64,000 bases of DNA from Verrucomicrobiota bacterium (GTDB taxonomy: Bacteria > Verrucomicrobiota > Kiritimatiellia > RFP12 > UBA1067), in contig JAHFSX010000024.1 of the NCBI GenBank assembly GCA_023269675.1, forward strand, positions 1 through 64,000, given 5' to 3'. The position numbers were made by a program, and so were the translations under genes. Shown here piece after piece: positions 60,310-64,000 of this stretch. The notes beneath the pieces were generated by a model that did no database searches, had not been told where the DNA came from, and saw nothing but the letters and a program-made list of their open reading frames with translations. Numbering within the stretch: position 1 is the stretch's first letter; every line of letters begins with the position of its first letter.

Positions 60310-61323
60310 ATGCAGAACATCGACTGGAATACCCTGGGTTTCAAATACATGGACACGCATTGCCACATCCGCTACGTGTGGCGCGACGGCGCGTGGGGCC
60401 CGGGCGAACTGGCGGCCGAGCCTTATCTCAATATGCACATCGCGGCCGCGTGTCTGCATTACGGGCAGGCGGCGTTCGAGGGCATGAAGGCGTTCCGCTG
60501 CAAGGACGGCAAGATCCGCGTCTTCCGCCCGCAGGTGAACGCGCAGCGCATGGCCAACACGGCGCGCCGCACCTGCATGGCGCCGGTGCCCGAGGCGATG
60601 TTCGTGGATGCGGTGTCGCGCGTGATCCGGGCGAACGACGACTTCGTGCCGCCGTACGGCACGGGCGGCTCGCTCTACATCCGTCCCCTGCTGATCGGTT
60701 CCGGGGCGCAGATCGGCGTGGCGCCGGCGTCGGAGTACACGTTCCTCGTGCTGGTGGTGCCGGTGGGGCCCTACTACAAGGGCGGGCTGCAGCCGGTGCG
60801 TGCGGTGATCCTGGACGACTACGACCGCGCGGCGCCTCTGGGCGTGGGCAACGTGAAGGTGGCGGGGAACTATGCCGCGAGCCTCTATGCGCACGAGCAG
60901 GCCAAGCACGCGGGCTTTCCCGTGGAGCTGTATCTCGACTCCAAGGAGCACAAGTACGTCGAGGAGTTCGCGACTTCCAATTTCATCGGCATCACCAAGG
61001 ATGGCCGGTACGTGACGCCGGATTCGAGCTCGATCCTGCCGAGCGTGACCAACAACACGCTCAAGCAGATCGCGGCGGATCTCGGGCTGACGGTCGAGGT
61101 GCGCCCCGTGCCGTTCGAGGAGCTGGCCGAATTCGCCGAGGTCGGCGCGTGCGGCACCGCGGTGGTGGTGACGCCCGTGTGCGAGATCGTGCGCGGCGAC
61201 ACGGTCATCAAGATCGGTTCCCAGACCGGGTGCGGCCCGGTGCTGCAGAAGCTGTACGAGACGGTGCAGGGCATCCAGTACGGCGAGCTGCCGGACACGC
61301 ACGGCTGGTGCGTCGAGGTGTAG
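60310..61323 (+). CDS. ilvE: branched-chain amino acid aminotransferase
   Basis: 337 residues; AAGGA before the ATG. Fold-type IV PLP enzyme: LHYGQAAFEGMKAFR, IRPLLIGSGAQIGVAPA, PLP lysine Lys183 in GVGNVKVAGNYAASLYAHEQAK, EEFATSNFIGITKDG and LPSVTNNTLKQIAADLG. This is the long (type II, eukaryote-like) branch of ~340 residues. It transfers amino groups between branched-chain amino acids and 2-oxoglutarate, the last step of Leu/Ile/Val synthesis. Monocistronic here. Confidence 0.95.
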   Translation: MQNIDWNTLGFKYMDTHCHIRYVWRDGAWGPGELAAEPYLNMHIAAACLHYGQAAFEGMKAFRCKDGKIRVFRPQVNAQRMANTARRTCMAPVPEAMFVDAVSRVIRANDDFVPPYGTGGSLYIRPLLIGSGAQIGVAPASEYTFLVLVVPVGPYYKGGLQPVRAVILDDYDRAAPLGVGNVKVAGNYAASLYAHEQAKHAGFPVELYLDSKEHKYVEEFATSNFIGITKDGRYVTPDSSSILPSVTNNTLKQIAADLGLTVEVRPVPFEELAEFAEVGACGTAVVVTPVCEIVRGDTVIKIGSQTGCGPVLQKLYETVQGIQYGELPDTHGWCVEV

Positions 61324-61348
61324 GCGTGCGCTGCGGCGCGTGAGGACA

Positions 61349-61391
61349 CTCGCCCTCCCTGTGCCGCGCGTGAACGGCATTGGAGGGCGAG
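61349..61391. other. 10-bp inverted repeat between ilvE and recQ
   Basis: CTCGCCCTCC (61,349-61,358) and GGAGGGCGAG (61,382-61,391). It may act as the ilvE terminator, though no T-run follows. Confidence 0.4.
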
Positions 61392-61421
61392 ACTCTGTCG
61401 AGCCGCCGAACGTAGGTGCAA

Positions 61422-63605
61422 ATGGAAGCGGTCTGGACAGACGCGCGGCTGCATGAGGAGCTTCGCAAACATTTCGGTCACGTGGCGTTCCGCGAGGGGC
61501 AGGCGGAGGCGGTCAAGACCGTGCTCAACGGCCGCGACGCGGTGCTGGTGATGCCCACCGGCTCGGGCAAGTCGCTCTGCTACCAGCTGACCGCCCTGCT
61601 GATGCCGGGCGTGACCGTGGTGATCTCGCCCCTGATCGCGCTGATGAAGGATCAGGTCGACGCGCTCGAGCGCAAGGGCATCGCCGCCACGTTCCTGAAC
61701 TCCTCGGTGGACGGCTCCGAGATGGCCTACCGCCTCGACGGGCTGCGCCAGGGCCGCTACAAACTCGTCTACGTGGCGCCGGAACGCTTCCGCAACCGGC
61801 GCTTCGCCGACGCGCTCGCCTCGGTGACGGTTTCGCTGCTCACCATCGATGAGGCGCACTGCATCAGCCAGTGGGGCCACGACTTCCGGCCCGACTACCT
61901 GAACCTGAAATACGTGCTGGAGCGGCTCGGCCCCGTGCGGGTGATGGCCGTGACGGCCACGGCCACGCCGGACGTGCGCGACGACATCATCGCGCAGCTC
62001 GGCCTGAACGCGCCGCCGCGCCTGGGCCCGGTGGTGTCGGTGACCGGCTTCGAGCGGCCCAACCTCTATCTCGCGGTGACGCGCTGCCCCACGCACAGGC
62101 ACAAGTTCGACCGGCTGGTACAGATCGTGGAGGCCTACCGCTGCGGCATCGTCTACTGCTCCACGCGCAAGATGGTCGAGCGCGTGGCCGCGCTCCTGCA
62201 GGGCGACGGCTTCAAGCCGATCATCTATCATGGCGCGATGGCCGATGGCGAGCGCACCGCGGCGCAGGAGAAGTTCATGGCGGAGGCCGCGCCGGTGGTG
62301 GTGGCGACCAACGCGTTCGGCATGGGCGTGGACCGGGGCGACCTGCGCTTCGTGGCGCACTGGGATATCCCGGGCAGCATGGAGTCCTATTATCAGGAGG
62401 TCGGCCGCGCGGGGCGCGACGGCGCCAGCGCCTGGTGCGAGCTGCTCTTCAACTACGCCGACGTCGCGACGCAGCGCTTCTTCCTCGACGGCGCGAATCC
62501 TTCCTTCGCCGACATCCTCGCGGTCTGGCAGGCGGTGCGGCAGGCCTGCGAGGGCCAGGAGGTGACCTGCCCGGTCGAGGCGTGGGCCAAGCTCGCCAAA
62601 GTGAAAAACGACATGGAGGTCCGGTCGATCCTGGGGCTGATCGAGCGCGCCAAGCTGATCGAGCGCGAGGTGATGCCGGGGAGCCGCTCCTATACGACGC
62701 GCCTGCTGCCGAACCCCGATCCGGGACTGACGGAGCTGAAGAAGCTGGCCGCGGGCTTGGGCGAGAAGCGCGAGCGCGACGAGCGCAAGCTCGAGACCCT
62801 TCTGCGTTTCGTGGATCAGCCCGGCTGCCGCCAAGCCTACATGCTCAACTATTTCGGCGAGGTTTCGCGCGGGCATGCCTGCGGGAACTGCGACCGCTGC
62901 CGCAGCCGGACGCCGGTCAGGCTTCAGCCGCCCGACGAGGCGCAGTGGATCATCATCCAGAAGGTCCTGAGCTGCGTGACGCGCATGCAGGGGCGCTTCG
63001 ACGCCACGCGCGTGGCGCAGGTGTTGCACGGCGACCGCGAAGAGAGCGTGCTGCGCTGCGAACTCGACAAGCTGACGACGTTCGGGCTGCTGTCCGACCT
63101 CTCGCTGGCGCAGATCCAGGCGGTGATCGACGCGCTGCGGGCCGAGGGGTGCGTGGACGTGACGTCGGATGCCCGCCGCCTGGTGGCGATGCTGCCCAAG
63201 GGGCGGCAGGTGATGGTGCGTAAGTACGAAGGTTTTATGCTCGCGTGGCCCAATGGAAAAGGAAGAGTTAGGAGTGAGGAGTTGGGAGTTGGGAGGCAGG
63301 CGGGGATTGAGAGGATCAAGCCATCCAAACGCCACGAACTCCATGAGCCGCCACGATTGAAAGGCGGGGCGGGCGGGGCCGTTTCGGCGCAGGCGCTGGC
63401 GGCGCGCCTCAACCAGTGGGTGCAGCAGACGGCGGCGGCCCAGAAGGTGGAGACCTTCCTCATCCTCAACCGCCAGACGGTCGAGGCGATCGCCGCGGCC
63501 CGTCCGGCGACCTTTGAGGAACTGCAGGCGGTCAAAGGCATGGGGCCGGTCAAGGTGCAGCGTTTCGGGCGGATGATCCTGGATTTGCTGTCCGGCGACG
63601 CCTGA
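61422..63605 (+). CDS. recQ: RecQ ATP-dependent DNA helicase
   Basis: 727 residues, ATG 61,422. Walker A MPTGSGKS at 44-51, DEAH box at 143-146 (TIDEAHCISQWGHDFRPDY), motif IV-VI segments FGMGVDRGDLRFVAHWDIP and YYQEVGRAGRDG. The RecQ zinc site shows HACGNCDRC after CRQAYMLNYFGE, then the winged helix ~505-600, and HRDC ~655-725 (VETFLILNRQTVEAIAAARPATFEELQAVKGMGPVK). Between winged helix and HRDC, about residues 611-645, lies a tract coded by mini-repeat DNA (VRSEELGVGRQ). RecQ unwinds 3'-tailed DNA in recombination repair. Confidence 0.95.
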   Translation: MEAVWTDARLHEELRKHFGHVAFREGQAEAVKTVLNGRDAVLVMPTGSGKSLCYQLTALLMPGVTVVISPLIALMKDQVDALERKGIAATFLNSSVDGSEMAYRLDGLRQGRYKLVYVAPERFRNRRFADALASVTVSLLTIDEAHCISQWGHDFRPDYLNLKYVLERLGPVRVMAVTATATPDVRDDIIAQLGLNAPPRLGPVVSVTGFERPNLYLAVTRCPTHRHKFDRLVQIVEAYRCGIVYCSTRKMVERVAALLQGDGFKPIIYHGAMADGERTAAQEKFMAEAAPVVVATNAFGMGVDRGDLRFVAHWDIPGSMESYYQEVGRAGRDGASAWCELLFNYADVATQRFFLDGANPSFADILAVWQAVRQACEGQEVTCPVEAWAKLAKVKNDMEVRSILGLIERAKLIEREVMPGSRSYTTRLLPNPDPGLTELKKLAAGLGEKRERDERKLETLLRFVDQPGCRQAYMLNYFGEVSRGHACGNCDRCRSRTPVRLQPPDEAQWIIIQKVLSCVTRMQGRFDATRVAQVLHGDREESVLRCELDKLTTFGLLSDLSLAQIQAVIDALRAEGCVDVTSDARRLVAMLPKGRQVMVRKYEGFMLAWPNGKGRVRSEELGVGRQAGIERIKPSKRHELHEPPRLKGGAGGAVSAQALAARLNQWVQQTAAAQKVETFLILNRQTVEAIAAARPATFEELQAVKGMGPVKVQRFGRMILDLLSGDA
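63256..63300. repeat. GGAGTTGGGAGTT mini-repeat inserted in recQ coding sequence
   Basis: GGAAGAGTTAGGAGTGAGGA then GTTGGGAGTTGGGAGG, same family A as the Wadjet junctions, read in frame between two RecQ domains. Confidence 0.75.
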
Positions 63606-63642
63606 ACTCACACCTGTCACCTGTGAGGGAACAATAATCTGA

Positions 63643-63671
63643 TTGAATGGCCGTTTGCTTTGTAGCATACT
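63643..63671 (+). promoter_or_regulatory. possible promoter for the secreted protein at 63,781
   Basis: TTGAAT, 17-bp spacer, CATACT. The leader of ~100 bases includes the hairpin GCTGTTT-ATGC-AAACAGC (63,688-63,705). Confidence 0.4.
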
Positions 63672-63780
63672 GATCACGATCAAAAGCGCTGTTTATGCAA
63701 ACAGCTTGCGTGGACCTGGAATACTCAGTGTTTATCGTGCTTCCGTTGGCGGTGGGTTTAACCTAAAAAAGGAGTCTCGT

Positions 63781-64000
63781 ATGAAGAAGTCGGCTATGCG
63801 TTTCGTGTTTTTGGCGGCTCTGCTGAGCGTCGGCCTGGCGGGGCCCGCGTCGGCACAGGATCGGTCATATACGCCGTTCATGTTGAGCTTCGTGACGCCG
63901 TTCCAGGTGCCGTTCCGTGATTTTGACGTGGGCGGGTTGCGGATCAGCGCCATCTATGGCGAGTGTCACGACTTTGACGGCCTGGACCTGGGCTTCGTGG
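63781..64000 (+). CDS. secreted protein, truncated by the window end
   Basis: 73 residues visible; AAAGGAG before the ATG. Signal peptide MKKSAMRFVFLAALLSVGLAGPASA then QDRSYTPFMLSFVTPFQVPF and VGGLRISAIYGECHDFDGLDLGFV. The last part resembles the first of the serial G-L-x-x-x-x-I/Y-G-x-C repeats found in LA_2272-type surface repeat proteins; with one repeat visible this is tentative. It does not overlap recQ. Confidence 0.65.
   Translation, partial: MKKSAMRFVFLAALLSVGLAGPASAQDRSYTPFMLSFVTPFQVPFRDFDVGGLRISAIYGECHDFDGLDLGFV

Overview
The window is GC-rich chromosomal DNA, densely coding on both strands, with no rRNA, tRNA, CRISPR or prophage that I can recognise. The gene content fits the PVC superphylum, most likely Kiritimatiellota or a close relative in Verrucomicrobiota/Lentisphaerota. 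The clues are many very short type IV pilin-like proteins, Tat-exported Gfo/Idh/MocA enzymes including a GH109-type one, a BNR-4 propeller protein, a DUF3472 protein, and huge secreted proteins built of beta-helix and InlB-type B repeats. The phylum is an inference; there is no marker rRNA here.

Positions 1-29,800 are one long type IV pilus / type II secretion-like locus. A minus-strand operon carries pilM, pilN, pilO, a PilP-like gene, a secretin, a 2,248-residue secreted repeat protein and a pilT-TPR fusion (14,014 down to 1,052). Divergent from it is an operon of a PAS/HisKA protein and three minor pseudopilins (14,228-19,190). A HisKA-like protein, two small pilins, an NtrC-family regulator, pilC, pilB, a TPR-MshEN protein and a hybrid histidine kinase follow. 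Six of these transcription units have sequences with exact sigma-54 promoter geometry. Two of those intergenic regions share a ~38-bp element at the distance expected of an NtrC-type enhancer site, so the regulator at 21,733-23,124 probably controls the locus, as PilR does pilA elsewhere.

Positions 29,900-37,300 hold an accessory carbohydrate/envelope group: a GH109-type enzyme, UDP-glucuronate decarboxylase, a PQQ-like propeller membrane protein, a RAYT transposase flanked by REP sequences, a lactonase and a DUF3472 protein.

Positions 37,345-45,027 are a Wadjet (JetABCD) plasmid-defence operon on the minus strand. A KilA-N/ORF6N-type gene sits between jetB and jetC, and pyrimidine-rich mini-repeats stand where ribosome binding sites would be expected.

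Positions 45,147-64,000 carry a shortened uvrC, an ABC exporter, pyrH-frr with a Pro/Ala-rich membrane protein, a three-gene ABC-2 export operon, a second Gfo/Idh/MocA enzyme with a BNR-4 lyase-like protein, an alternative-oxidase-type diiron protein, an RmlD-like SDR, a polyprenyl synthase, ilvE, recQ and the start of a secreted protein.

Two genome-wide habits show up. First, several families of short purine-rich repeats sit in gene junctions, often as inverted pairs between convergent genes, and once inside the recQ reading frame. Second, several genes without a Shine-Dalgarno sequence have a promoter whose predicted transcription start falls at or within a few bases of the ATG, which suggests leaderless mRNAs.
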